A stretch of DNA of 64,000 bases. Origin: Pseudonocardia sp. MH-G8. GTDB lineage: Bacteria > Actinomycetota > Actinomycetes > Mycobacteriales > Pseudonocardiaceae. The stretch is taken from assembly GCF_002262885.1 (NCBI RefSeq), contig NZ_NKYF01000015.1, positions 62,001 through 126,000 on the forward strand, in the 5' to 3' direction. Under the pieces are notes generated by a model. It did not search any database. It had not been told where the DNA came from and saw nothing but the letters and a program-made list of their open reading frames with translations. The position numbers and the translations under genes are program-made. Shown here one piece after another: positions 19,786 through 27,446 of this stretch (the stretch's first letter is position 1; each line of letters starts with the position of its first letter).

Positions 19786-20973
19786 TCAGGAGGACGCGAC
19801 GAGGCGGTCGGCCTCGCGGAGCACGAGCGCAACGCCGCCCAGCGCGCCGGCGTCGTCGCCGAGCTGCCCGGGAACCACACGGGCGGTACCGGAGATGATC
19901 GGCAGGGCGTGGCGCGCGAGCGAGGTGCGTACGGCACCGAGCAGCAGCTCCCCCGCCATGGCGAGCTCACCACCGATGATGACGAGTTCGGGGTTGAGCA
20001 GGTTGCTCACGCCGGCGAGGGTGCGGCCCAGTAGCAGTCCGGTGTCGGCGAGCACCCGGCGGCACGCACGATCCCCGTCCTCCGCGTGCCGCAGCGCCTC
20101 GGAAAGTGTCAAGTCTCCGTACATCGGCCGCAGTGCCTGGAGCACCGCGGGAACCGCGGTGTACACCTCGAGGCAACCACGGTTGCCGCACCGGCACGCC
20201 GGCCCGGAGTCGTCGACCGCGATGTGTCCGATCTCGCCGGCGGCGCCCACCGCGCCCCGGAAGATGCGGCCGTCGATCAGGAAGCCTGCGCCGATCCCGT
20301 TGGCGATCTTGAGGTAGAGGACGTTGCGACACCCCTGGCCCGCCCCCCACACGACCTCGGCCAGCGAGCCGAGGTGCGAGGTGTTGTCCAGCGCGACCGC
20401 AACGCCGAGCCGCCTGCCGAGCTCTTCGGCGGCACGTACGCCCTCCCACTCCAGCGAGTTGCTCGACGCGGCGACCTCACCGGTGTCCTGGTTGACCGGT
20501 CCGGGCACGCCGAGACCGGCCCCCACGACGTTGACCATGGAGCGGCCCGCCGCCTCGACGAGACTGCGGGCCAGGTCGGCGGCCTGGTCCAGCCGGTCGG
20601 CCCAGCCGAGCCCGCCGGCCAGGCCGGTCACTCCCCGCTGCAGCACCCGGTGCGAGGTGTCGGCCACGACGACCCGCACCGTGGAGAGGCTGACGTCGAC
20701 GCCGAGCACGACCCCGAGATCGGGGTTGAGGCTCAGCAGGCCCTTGCGCCGCCCGGTGCCCGGGGCGACGCCGTCTCCGTCTCCGTCGGCCTCGGAGATC
20801 GTTCCGTCGGCCAGCAGGCCGGACACGATCGTGGAGATCGTCGTGCGGGACAGCCCGGTGCGCCGGGCGAGCTCGGCCCGGTGCAGCCGGCCGTGCTCGC
20901 GCAGCAGCTCGGCCACCCGGTCGCGGTTGCCCTGCCGCAGCGACTGCAGCGAGCCGTGGGATGTGTCGGTCAT
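19786..20973 (-). CDS. ROK-family transcriptional regulator (NagC/XylR type)
   Basis: This 395-residue protein has an N-terminal winged helix (about residues 15-70, ELARRTGLSRTTISTIVSG) and a sugar-kinase-like ROK domain. ROK marks are VLGVDVSLSTVRV, the GEIGHIAVD segment and the zinc motif CRCGNRGCLEVY. NagC/XylR-type ROK proteins sense sugars, which agrees with a glycosidase and sulfatase downstream. It is the first gene of that minus-strand operon, so it is probably autoregulated together with its targets. A TTGACA element lies upstream. Confidence 0.92.
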   Translation of the reverse strand: MTDTSHGSLQSLRQGNRDRVAELLREHGRLHRAELARRTGLSRTTISTIVSGLLADGTISEADGDGDGVAPGTGRRKGLLSLNPDLGVVLGVDVSLSTVRVVVADTSHRVLQRGVTGLAGGLGWADRLDQAADLARSLVEAAGRSMVNVVGAGLGVPGPVNQDTGEVAASSNSLEWEGVRAAEELGRRLGVAVALDNTSHLGSLAEVVWGAGQGCRNVLYLKIANGIGAGFLIDGRIFRGAVGAAGEIGHIAVDDSGPACRCGNRGCLEVYTAVPAVLQALRPMYGDLTLSEALRHAEDGDRACRRVLADTGLLLGRTLAGVSNLLNPELVIIGGELAMAGELLLGAVRTSLARHALPIISGTARVVPGQLGDDAGALGGVALVLREADRLVASS

Positions 20974-20983
20974 GGTGGCGACC

Positions 20984-21012
20984 AGTGTCGAGCGTCACGC
21001 GGAGCGTGTCAA
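20984..21012 (-). promoter_or_regulatory. Possible promoter of the ROK-sulfatase-tct operon
   Basis: On the minus strand TTGACA (21012-21007) is followed after 17 bases by GACACT (20989-20984), a weak -10. TTGACA is embedded in GTGTTGACAC, an imperfect palindrome that could also be an operator. The predicted transcript start would be only a few bases before the ATG at 20973. Confidence 0.35.
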
Positions 21013-21072
21013 CACTCTAGACATACTGCGCGCATCCGCGGGTGCCCATGTACGGACACTGGCCGCTTCTCG

Positions 21073-21666
21073 TCACGCCAGGAGGGTACCCGGGGCCGGC
21101 TCGTACGGCTGGAAGAAGTCGTTGGCCTTCGCCCCCGCCAGGGTGAGCACCAGCGCCGGCACCGACACGCCGTCGATCTGCTCGCGGATGATGTCGGCGT
21201 GCCCCGCGTGCCGGGCACCTTCCTCGACCAGGTGCACCAGGTAGTAGCGGGCGTGGATCGGGCGGGCGTCGAAGATCCCGTGCCACGGTGCAGGAGGCGC
21301 CGTGGTGTCGCCTGCGGGATCGGTCGCGGCGACCGCGGCACGCAACTGGGCCCACACCCGGTCGAACTCCTCGATGGTCGCGGCCACCGTCTCGTCATCG
21401 CGCACGGCGAAGCTGTCGGTGAACGCGGCGTACGCCTCCGCATCGACGGGCTGCTCGGTGACCTCGGTTCGCAAGCGCTCCAGCGCTCCTCGCATGACGA
21501 AGGCCGCGTGCTTGATGATGCCGCCGACCGACAGCGCGCTCCGGCACGGCGTCTCGCGCGCCTGCTCCTCGGTCAGGCCGAACGCGGCCGAACGGATGGC
21601 GGTGAGCTGCTCGTCGATGTAGTTGACGAGGCCGGTGACCTCGTCGTGCTGGGCGGGTGCGTACAT
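21073..21666 (-). CDS. DinB-like (DUF664) family protein
   Basis: This 197-residue protein has the four-helix DinB/YfiT layout. The first helix is VTGLVNYIDEQLTAIRSAAF. The conserved metal-type His residues lie in GGIIKHAAFVMRGALERL near residue 50 and in HLVEEGARHAGHADIIREQ near 150. Related actinobacterial proteins act as mycothiol- or bacillithiol-dependent transferases, but the exact reaction here is unknown. The ATG at 21666 has GGAGGT 5 bases before it. It stands alone between the ROK and DksA-like genes. Confidence 0.85.
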   Translation of the reverse strand: MYAPAQHDEVTGLVNYIDEQLTAIRSAAFGLTEEQARETPCRSALSVGGIIKHAAFVMRGALERLRTEVTEQPVDAEAYAAFTDSFAVRDDETVAATIEEFDRVWAQLRAAVAATDPAGDTTAPPAPWHGIFDARPIHARYYLVHLVEEGARHAGHADIIREQIDGVSVPALVLTLAGAKANDFFQPYEPAPGTLLA

Positions 21667-21755
21667 CTGCGACCTCCGGGCTCCAGGGGATGGGAACACG
21701 ATCTTGCCGACGATAGAGGTCAGTTGCTGACCGTTATCCGACCCGCGGCGCCGCG

Positions 21756-22109
21756 TCACCGCCGCCGGCTGGTGGCGCACGCGATGCACGTCTCGGCCGC
21801 GGGCAACGCCTCCAGCCGGGCCTCGCCGATGTCGTTGCCGCAGCCCGCGCAGCGTCCGTAGCGACCGGCGGCGAGCCGGTCCACCGCACGGTCCACGGCG
21901 GCGAGGTCTCGACGAGCACCGGCTCGCAACCCCTGCAGCTGCGCGCGCTGCGAGGCGATCGTGATGCCCTCGGGGTCGTGCTCGTCGTCGTGCGCGGTGA
22001 GGGCCTGCTCCTCGGCGAGTCCCGCGAGCTGGTGCTCGAGCGCGGCGATCCGCTCCACGGCCTCCTCCCGCTGCGCGGCGAGCAGGGCAGCGACGTCGGG
22101 TCCGTCCAT
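21756..22109 (-). CDS. DksA/TraR-type C4 zinc-finger protein
   Basis: This 117-residue protein has an N-terminal coiled coil (about residues 8-75, with QREEAVERIAALEHQLAGL) and a C-terminal four-cysteine zinc finger, CAGC and CIAC separated by about 17 residues. The DksA family binds RNA polymerase or acts in small stress regulons. In actinobacteria many short forms are uncharacterised. ATG 22109 is chosen because it begins the family domain; upstream in-frame starts would add an unrelated leader. The gene is monocistronic. Confidence 0.87.
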   Translation of the reverse strand: MDGPDVAALLAAQREEAVERIAALEHQLAGLAEEQALTAHDDEHDPEGITIASQRAQLQGLRAGARRDLAAVDRAVDRLAAGRYGRCAGCGNDIGEARLEALPAAETCIACATSRRR

Positions 22110-22200
22110 GGGGGTGCAACGGGCAGACGGGAGCGGCGGTTCCACCCGCACGCCAAGGCTCGGGCGCTGTGGCACCACCTGGTCGCTGATCATGACCGCC

Positions 22201-22218
22201 CGCGTTCGGCGGAACGCG
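22201..22218. repeat. Inverted repeat upstream of the DksA-like gene
   Basis: CGCGTTC-GGCG-GAACGCG is a perfect 7-bp inverted repeat, 92 bp before the DksA-like start. It could be an operator or an RNA hairpin in the 5' leader. No T-run follows, so a terminator is unlikely. Confidence 0.45.
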
Positions 22219-22274
22219 CCGTTCCATTATCAGATGGACGTGAGCGGGATCCGTGAACCTCGCGTTCTTCAGGT

Positions 22275-22292
22275 AGACTAACTAGTATGCCT
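22275..22292. promoter_or_regulatory. ACTAGT-centred operator, site 1 (tetR)
   Basis: AGACTAACTAGTATGCCT lies 87 bp before the tetR start. It matches the ACTAGT centre and outer AGAC..CT of two identical sites before ohr and the DUF308 gene, but is degenerate in its right arm. Confidence 0.5.
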
Positions 22293-22378
22293 GCACACGG
22301 TCGCAGCGTCTGGTCCTGCAACCGGGGAAGCTAGCCTGGGAAGGCCGGGAAGCAGTGCCGAGACGAGGTGGAGCACCG

Positions 22379-22993
22379 ATGACACGGACAGCGGGCCGCA
22401 CTCGAGACGCCGGCGCGCCGCAGTCGTCACCGGTGCGGGAACGGATCCTCGCAGCGGCGGACGAGCACTTCTACGCCGAAGGGATCCGGGCGGTCAGCGC
22501 GGACCGGCTCATCGCCGCGGCAGGCGTCAGCAAGGTGACCTTCTACCGGCACTTCCCCTCGAAGGACGACCTGGTCCTGGCCTACCTCGAGGGCCGCGCG
22601 GCAGTCGAACGCCAGGCGCTGGAGCAGTTCCGGGCCGGGGCCGGCGATGCCTGTGAGACCCTCCTGGCCATCGCGCAGGGCATCGCGGGCATCAGCTGCT
22701 CCCCCGGGTTCCGCGGATGTCCGTTCATCAACGCCGCGGCCGAGTTCGCCGACCCGGCCCACCCCGCGAGGCGAGCCATCGCCACCCACCGGGCCTGGTT
22801 CGCATCGTTCCTGAAGGACCTTCTCGGGGAGATGGGCATCCAGGACCGCGCGACGGTGGCCGACCAGCTGATCATCCTGCGCGACGGCGGGATGGTCACC
22901 GGGTACCTCGGGCCCGATCCTGCCGCCCTCACGGACACGCTCGTCAAGGCTGGGCGTGCCGTGATCAACGATGCGCGAGCAGCCACCGCCTGA
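22379..22993 (+). CDS. TetR-family regulator next to ohr
   Basis: This 204-residue regulator has its helix-turn-helix at about residues 18-65 (ADRLIAAAGVSKVTFYRHFPSKDDLV). The ligand domain holds an unusual CSPGFRGCPF, whose two Cys residues, five apart, could sense oxidants. ATG 22379 follows GGTGGAG; a GTG at 22355 would add eight residues. It precedes the organic hydroperoxide reductase gene by 235 bp on the same strand. Identical ACTAGT-centred sites lie before ohr and the DUF308 gene, so it probably controls all three. OhrR is normally a MarR protein, which makes a TetR here notable. Confidence 0.88.
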   Translation: MTRTAGRTRDAGAPQSSPVRERILAAADEHFYAEGIRAVSADRLIAAAGVSKVTFYRHFPSKDDLVLAYLEGRAAVERQALEQFRAGAGDACETLLAIAQGIAGISCSPGFRGCPFINAAAEFADPAHPARRAIATHRAWFASFLKDLLGEMGIQDRATVADQLIILRDGGMVTGYLGPDPAALTDTLVKAGRAVINDARAATA

Positions 22994-23032
22994 CCTGGTG
23001 CGGCACCGGAGGCCCAGCCGGCACCGGGGGCG

Positions 23033-23155
23033 TCACACCCGGTCCCGGAGTGCGGCCCACACCGCCTCGGACGTGGGCCGCCGCTCGGACAGCGCAGCGA
23101 GTGCGGTGCCCGAGCCGCCCGCGGAGACCACTGCCCGAACCCGGTCCAGCAGTTG
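23033..23155 (-). pseudogene. Possible C-terminal gene fragment, unidentified
   Basis: The minus strand between tetR and ohr keeps an open frame with coding-like composition. It runs QLLDRVRAVVSAGGSGTALA through ERRPTSEAVWAALRDRV and ends at TGA 23033-23035. There is no convincing start or ribosome site, so it looks like the C-terminus of a lost gene. I do not recognise the family. Confidence 0.25.
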
Positions 23156-23190
23156 ACTGAGGCGTACGGCCGATCGGACGTGGTAGCGTC

Positions 23191-23208
23191 AGACGTACTA
23201 GTTCGTCT
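23191..23208. promoter_or_regulatory. ACTAGT-centred operator, site 2 (ohr)
   Basis: AGACGTACTAGTTCGTCT is a near-perfect palindrome 21 bp before the ohr start. It is identical over all 18 bases to the site at 26696 before the DUF308 gene, which indicates a shared regulator. Confidence 0.75.
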
Positions 23209-23228
23209 ACCTCTCGAAGGGGCAGGAC

Positions 23229-23657
23229 ATGAGCGACGCGCTCTACACGGCAGTGGCCACCTCCACCGGCGACGGCAGGGCGGGGGGCCGTGCCGTCACC
23301 GACGACGGCCTCCTGGACGTGACGCTGGCGATCCCGAAGTCGATGGGCGGGCCCGGCGGTGCCACCAACCCCGAGCAGCTCTTCGCCGCCGGCTGGGCGT
23401 CGTGCTTCCACTCGGCACTCAAGGCGGTCGCCGCGCAGCAGAAGACCACGTTCAGCGACTCGGCGGTCGTGGCCGAGGTGCAGGTGCACCCCACGCCCGA
23501 GGGCGGGTTCACGCTGGCCGCAGCTCTGCACGTGGAGTTCGGTGGCCTGGACCAGGCCACCGCGGACCAGCTCGTGCAGGCCGCTCACTCGGTCTGCCCC
23601 TACTCGAACGCCACCCGCGGCAACATCGCCGTCACCGTGGACGCGACTGTCGGATGA
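23229..23657 (+). CDS. ohr: Organic hydroperoxide reductase Ohr
   Basis: This 142-residue thiol peroxidase reduces organic and lipid hydroperoxides with a lipoylated partner. The peroxidatic Cys59 lies in GWASCFHSAL, the resolving Cys123 in HSVCPYSNATRGNI, and the conserved active-site Arg/Glu region is present. The N-terminal YTAVATSTGDGRAGG is normal for Ohr rather than OsmC. Length is typical. It follows the ACTAGT-centred operator and a TetR gene rather than the usual MarR-type OhrR. Expression is probably induced by oxidants or another TetR ligand. Confidence 0.95.
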   Translation: MSDALYTAVATSTGDGRAGGRAVTDDGLLDVTLAIPKSMGGPGGATNPEQLFAAGWASCFHSALKAVAAQQKTTFSDSAVVAEVQVHPTPEGGFTLAAALHVEFGGLDQATADQLVQAAHSVCPYSNATRGNIAVTVDATVG

Positions 23658-23759
23658 CGGTCGCCCGGCGGCGCGGACCCTGCGGCGGAGCCCGGTTCCG
23701 AGGTCGGTGACCCGGCCCCGCATCGCAGGTCGACGGCACGAGCTGGCCGAACCCGAGGG

Positions 23760-24113
23760 TCAGCCCGTGCCGTCCGGCGGATTCAGGTCCACCTCGATCC
23801 GCACCCGCCCGCCGTTCCGGACGGCAACACCCCGACCGGGCCGGTCGACCCCGTCGAGCCTGACGCTGAGGGGCGCCCCGTCGCCGGTGAAGTTGCGCCA
23901 CCACGACTTCTCGTCCGGAAGCATGACGTCGATGACGATCCGCTCGCGTTCCGACCGGTAGGCCACCGGGAGCGAGACTTCGCGCCCGGACCGCCTTCCG
24001 GTGTAGCGGACGACGGTCATCCGTCCCCCGGTCATGCGGTTCAGGCGAGGCGACGACGCGACGGGCAGGACCACGCGGTTGATGATCCTGGCCGCCTTCT
24101 GCAGGAGCGTCAT
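23760..24113 (-). CDS. Small DUF385/nitroreductase-like family protein
   Basis: This 117-residue protein resembles the split-beta-barrel F420-dependent quinone reductases (Ddn/DUF385). It has VVRYTGRRSGREVSLPVAY near residue 33, where the family has TTGRRSGxxRxxPL, then a DEKSWWRNF segment and SVRLDG, where the family has the WxxNL...V region. It is shorter than F420 enzymes (about 140-150 residues), and I cannot confirm cofactor binding. ATG 24113 is chosen because the family alignment begins there. It stands alone and converges with ohr. Confidence 0.6.
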   Translation of the reverse strand: MTLLQKAARIINRVVLPVASSPRLNRMTGGRMTVVRYTGRRSGREVSLPVAYRSERERIVIDVMLPDEKSWWRNFTGDGAPLSVRLDGVDRPGRGVAVRNGGRVRIEVDLNPPDGTG

Positions 24114-24237
24114 CCCCGCACCGCGCACTGGACGCCTTCCACCGTCTCCGGCCCGTCCGCGGACGATCTCCCGCCGTCCAGCGCGTGCACCGCGCGCCGG
24201 ATGGCCCCGAGGTAGTCGCGCACTGAGCGATGCGCTC

Positions 24238-24519
24238 ATGCAACGCTACCCCGATGCGGATGCGCTCCGTGACGTGTGCGACCAGAACAGCGCGATCATC
24301 CGCGAGCTCGTGCGCGATGCGCATGACAGCGGATCGCTGTCGGGCTCCTTCGCGGCCGAGGACGCGATCTCACTGATCTGGCTCGCCGGAGCCGCGAGTC
24401 GCGTGACCCCGACTCGGCCCGGGTGGCGCCGGGTGATCGACCGGGCGATGACGTCGGCCTGGGCGGTGCCTGAGGAGCCCGTACCGGTCGGCCGGGGTCG
24501 GCACGACGCGGGTTGTTGA
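24238..24519 (+). pseudogene. C-terminal fragment of a TetR-type regulator
   Basis: The 93-codon frame reads like the end of a TetR ligand domain: DQNSAIIRELVRDAHDSGSL, then AEDAISLIWLAGAASR and GWRRVIDRAM, as in the last three helices. No DNA-binding domain is found upstream. The preceding 130 bp lie antisense to the DUF385-like gene. A 5' truncation is the simplest reading; a small independent protein is possible. Confidence 0.45.
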
Positions 24520-24689
24520 TCGGCAGCACTCGCCGCGGGTCCGCGCCGAATCACCGAGCATCCAGCCCTGACCCCAGGGACCGGCTCCGGCACGCGAACG
24601 AGAGCATCTACCGGCGCACGCCCCGGGCGAGCGGGACGCGGCGTCGGTCGCCTTCCCCACCGACGCGGTTCGGCCGAGAGCGGGAGCCC

Positions 24690-25328
24690 TCAGCGCAGCA
24701 CCGGGTTGCCCATCGGCAGCCCGCCGGTGCCACCGAGGTCCTGGTTCATCCCGTCGACCAGGATGTACGCGAAGACCACGCAGAAGGCGAACGTCGTGAT
24801 GCCCGCGATCGGGAAGAGTCCTGCATTGCCGCTGCTCACGCCGAAGTACGCCAGCGCGAAGGTGAGGACCACCAACACGAAGCCCACGGTGAACACCAGC
24901 GGCAGACGCAGGGTCGCCAGCGTCAGGAGGATGAAGGCCAACAGGAACGACAGCAGGTAGGTCGACTGGACCGAAGCCAGGTTGTCGGCCGTGATGCCCC
25001 ACCAACCGCTGGTCGCGCCGGCCAGCAACAGCCCGAAGCTCAGCCAGAAGGCGGCGAACAGCGCGAAGATCGCCGCGACGGTGTTGGCGGCCAGGCGGGC
25101 CGCCCACGTCGCCGCGAAGAGCTGGAAGATGCCGGCGGACACCGCAACGGCCGGGATCATGCCGCCGGCCAGCGTCGCGGTGTCGAGGTAGCCGACGAAC
25201 CACAGGCCCAGCGTGACCCCGGACGGGATCAAAGTCATCAGACCGAGCAGGGCCGGGTTGCCCACGGGCTCGGTAGCGGCGGCTGGGGCAGGGGTGGTGG
25301 TGAGGTCGGTTTCGATCTCCGCGCTCAT
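24690..25328 (-). CDS. Acetate uptake transporter family (GPR1/FUN34/SatP)
   Basis: This 212-residue membrane protein has six transmembrane segments after a polar, threonine/alanine-rich leader. The family signature NPALLGLMTLIPSGVTLGLW begins near residue 27, and the second half has SGNAGLFPIAGITTFAFC. Members carry acetate, succinate or ammonium-coupled solutes. ATG 25328 has an AGGAGG ribosome site 8 bases upstream. The gene is monocistronic. Confidence 0.88.
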   Translation of the reverse strand: MSAEIETDLTTTPAPAAATEPVGNPALLGLMTLIPSGVTLGLWFVGYLDTATLAGGMIPAVAVSAGIFQLFAATWAARLAANTVAAIFALFAAFWLSFGLLLAGATSGWWGITADNLASVQSTYLLSFLLAFILLTLATLRLPLVFTVGFVLVVLTFALAYFGVSSGNAGLFPIAGITTFAFCVVFAYILVDGMNQDLGGTGGLPMGNPVLR

Positions 25329-25646
25329 ACGATCACTCCTCCTTGAGACGATCGGACCAGCAGCTCCGCCGGTTGCCACAAGAGTGAGGTGCACGAACCG
25401 GTCGGGGAACTGCGCGAACCGGCTGGTCTCGTTCAAGAGCTGAGATGGGCCCGCTGTGACCTGCGACGCAGCAGCCCGGAAGGCGTCCCTCAGACGGAAT
25501 CCTCACCCTGACCTAATCGTCAGTGACGGAGGCATCACGGTGCGTCAGGGGTCGCCGTCGCGGGCCGTCCGCAGGTCGACCCGACGCGATACCGATCCAG
25601 GCGGCTCGAGCGGCAGGGCGGCTCCGGCGACGGCGCCGGGCAGGGT
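25329..25646. other. Intergenic region upstream of the satP-like gene
   Basis: No gene is supported here. The stretch holds the ribosome site of the satP-like gene and two direct CGAACCGG repeats 21 bp apart (25394 and 25415). A short inverted repeat CTGAC-N6-GTCAG lies at 25508-25523. The right 100 bp are very GC-rich without a recognisable terminator. Confidence 0.5.
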
Positions 25647-26504
25647 TCAGAGCCGCATCGCGGACAGGGCGTCCAGGCGGACCCACCGGTCCTGCCACCG
25701 GTCACCGGCCGCGGCCGGGACCGGGAACCGGTCGGCGCCGACGAGCGGACCGAGATCCAGTCCCGTGAGGGCGCCGACGTCGGCGATCGGCACCTGGTAG
25801 GTGCGGTAGGGCCCCAGCGGCGGCGGGCCTCCGGCCTGCAGCGCGCGGCGGGTCGCCACGTCGATGTCGTCGAGCTGCGGGGTCTGGTCCAACACGTACC
25901 CGGTCGCCGCCAACGACCGCCCCTCTCCCGCCGCGGACGTCGTGGACCACGCCGCCACCTTCCAGAACGACCGCGGGATCCCCACGCCCCGGTACACCGG
26001 GTCGTCCTCGGCCAGCACCGGCGCGGTGAAGACGCTCAACCTGGTGTCGTAGGTGTCGGCGTGGTTCAACACGTAGTCCTCAAGCCCGAGCCACAGCTGC
26101 TTGGACTGGTTGAACTCCGCCGCCTGCGGGGCGGCGTTCGGGTACACGAACGTGTCGGCGTTGGCCTGCTCGGCCACCGCCTGCGCACCCCACACCGGAT
26201 CGCTACGCCGCACCATGTGCCCGCGGTCGAGCTCGTTGCCCGTGTACAGGTCCGCACCGGCCTGCTCCCCCTCGTCGACCCGCGGATCGAGTCGCCAGCC
26301 ATCCGTCCGCTCGACGTCGCGCAGCTCGCTACCCGCGATGTTCACCCCGGTCGCCGCAGCCAGCTGCCGTGCCGGCTCGAGCAGCACCGTGAAGTGCGAG
26401 TACGCCAGCTCCCGCACCACGCGACCGGCCCCCGGACCCGGTAGCGGAACCGGGACGCCGAGGAAGTCCTGGTCATATCCCGACACCGACTCAGACATCG
26501 CCAT
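25647..26504 (-). CDS. DNA/RNA non-specific endonuclease (NucA/NUC1 family)
   Basis: This 285-residue His-Me finger nuclease has the catalytic DRGHMVRRSD (general-base His) near residue 93 and the metal-binding Asn in PNAAPQAAEFNQSKQLW near 123. It cuts DNA and RNA without sequence preference, using Mg. No signal peptide or lipobox is visible, which is unusual for a nuclease class that is normally exported or restrained by an inhibitor. Tight regulation, another export route, or action on cellular nucleic acid under stress are all possible. A short Cys-containing frame ends 10 bp upstream. Confidence 0.85.
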   Translation of the reverse strand: MAMSESVSGYDQDFLGVPVPLPGPGAGRVVRELAYSHFTVLLEPARQLAAATGVNIAGSELRDVERTDGWRLDPRVDEGEQAGADLYTGNELDRGHMVRRSDPVWGAQAVAEQANADTFVYPNAAPQAAEFNQSKQLWLGLEDYVLNHADTYDTRLSVFTAPVLAEDDPVYRGVGIPRSFWKVAAWSTTSAAGEGRSLAATGYVLDQTPQLDDIDVATRRALQAGGPPPLGPYRTYQVPIADVGALTGLDLGPLVGADRFPVPAAAGDRWQDRWVRLDALSAMRL

Positions 26505-26513
26505 GCCGAAGGA

Positions 26514-26648
26514 CTAGCCGGACGAGCGTGCCGTCACGCATCCGAACCCGACTTCCTCCCGAGCGACCTTCTGCTCGGCGTCCACGGCGCCGGCGGGGTC
26601 TGCGAAGTCCGCGAACGCCTGCAGGCACGACGGTGGCGTGCACCACAT
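26514..26648 (-). CDS. Possible small Cys-containing protein upstream of the nuclease
   Basis: A 44-codon frame begins MWCTPPSCLQAFADFADPAG and ends CVTARSSG, 9 bases before the nuclease start codon on the same strand. Composition is protein-like and three Cys occur. However, the only purine-rich stretch (AAGGGG) abuts the start codon, and the frame is open further upstream, so it may be a gene remnant. A nuclease partner or inhibitor would be pure speculation. Confidence 0.22.
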   Translation of the reverse strand: MWCTPPSCLQAFADFADPAGAVDAEQKVAREEVGFGCVTARSSG

Positions 26649-26695
26649 CCCCTTGTCACAGACCAGCCCGCGGCGGGAATGTACTGTCATCAGGT

Positions 26696-26713
26696 AGACG
26701 TACTAGTTCGTCT
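26696..26713. promoter_or_regulatory. ACTAGT-centred operator, site 3 (DUF308 gene)
   Basis: AGACGTACTAGTTCGTCT is identical to the ohr-proximal site and lies 53 bp before the DUF308 start. It extends the TetR/Ohr regulon to this membrane protein. Confidence 0.75.
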
Positions 26714-26765
26714 GCCACAGATGAACCCGCACTCGCGGACATCACCCAGTGGGAAGGATCCACCC

Positions 26766-27323
26766 ATGACCACCGCTGCTGCGGCGAGCTCGACGGGGAA
26801 CGCGTCCGTTCTCCGGAATCTGTATTTCGTCCGTTTCGGGTTCGCGATCGTGTGGGCCGCGCTGATGTTCGTGGTGGGATCCAGCGTCGGGCCGCTGAGC
26901 GTGACGTTGATCGTGCTGTACCCGCTGTTCGACGTGGCGGCCGCGATCGTCGACGCCCGCTCGTCCGGGGCGAGCGGATCCGCCCGGGTCCTGTACGTGA
27001 ACATCGCCATCAGCTCGCTCACCACGATCGGCCTGATCTTCGCTGTCACCTCCGGCATCCCCGCGGTCCTGCGGGTGTGGGGTGTGTGGGCCGTCGTCGC
27101 GGGCATCGTCCAGCTCGTCGTGGCCCTCACCCGCCGCAAGCTGGGCGGCCAGTGGGCGATGATCGCCAGCGGCGCGATCTCCGTGTTCGCGGGGACGTCG
27201 TTCTTCCTGCAGGCCGCCGCCGACGGCCAGACGCTGGGCAGGGTCGCCGGCTACGCCGTGCTCGGCGGGATCTTCTTCCTCGTCTCGGCACTGCGCCTCG
27301 GCCGCGCCGCGAAGGCGAACTGA
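26766..27323 (+). CDS. DUF308/HdeD-like membrane protein
   Basis: This 185-residue protein has about six closely spaced transmembrane segments in three hairpins, like HdeD/DUF308. Small residues and short loops dominate (LRNLYFVRFGFAIVWAALMF, GIPAVLRVWGVWAVVAGIVQ, GGIFFLVSALRLGRAAKAN). The biochemical role is unknown; HdeD contributes to acid-stress resistance in E. coli. ATG 26766 is chosen as the first Met after the operator with normal family length. The 18-bp palindrome it shares with ohr suggests induction by the same oxidative or chemical stress. Confidence 0.75.
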   Translation: MTTAAAASSTGNASVLRNLYFVRFGFAIVWAALMFVVGSSVGPLSVTLIVLYPLFDVAAAIVDARSSGASGSARVLYVNIAISSLTTIGLIFAVTSGIPAVLRVWGVWAVVAGIVQLVVALTRRKLGGQWAMIASGAISVFAGTSFFLQAAADGQTLGRVAGYAVLGGIFFLVSALRLGRAAKAN

Positions 27324-27326
27324 CAT

Positions 27327-27389
27327 GACGACCAGTTCGACGTCATCGTCATCGGAGCGAGCCCCGTCGGGGAGAACGTCGCCGACCGG
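27327..27389 (+). pseudogene. N-terminal relic of an FAD-dependent disulfide oxidoreductase
   Basis: Just after the DUF308 stop, one frame reads QFDVIVIGASPVGENVADR. This is almost the exact start of actinobacterial dihydrolipoamide/mercuric-reductase-like flavoproteins (FDVIVIGAGPVGENVADR). The frame then loses similarity within a few codons, and its start codon is out of frame. More than 400 residues of the gene are missing. Confidence 0.55.
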
Positions 27390-27446
27390 CGGCTCCGGCG
27401 CCTCGACCACCGACAGCGCCGGCGCCCGGACCGGGGCCGGCGGGCA

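Noticed and set aside
25508..25523. CTGAC-N6-GTCAG as a terminator or operator
   Set aside because: The arms are only 5 bp, there is no T-run, and it is not close to a start codon, so chance is likely.
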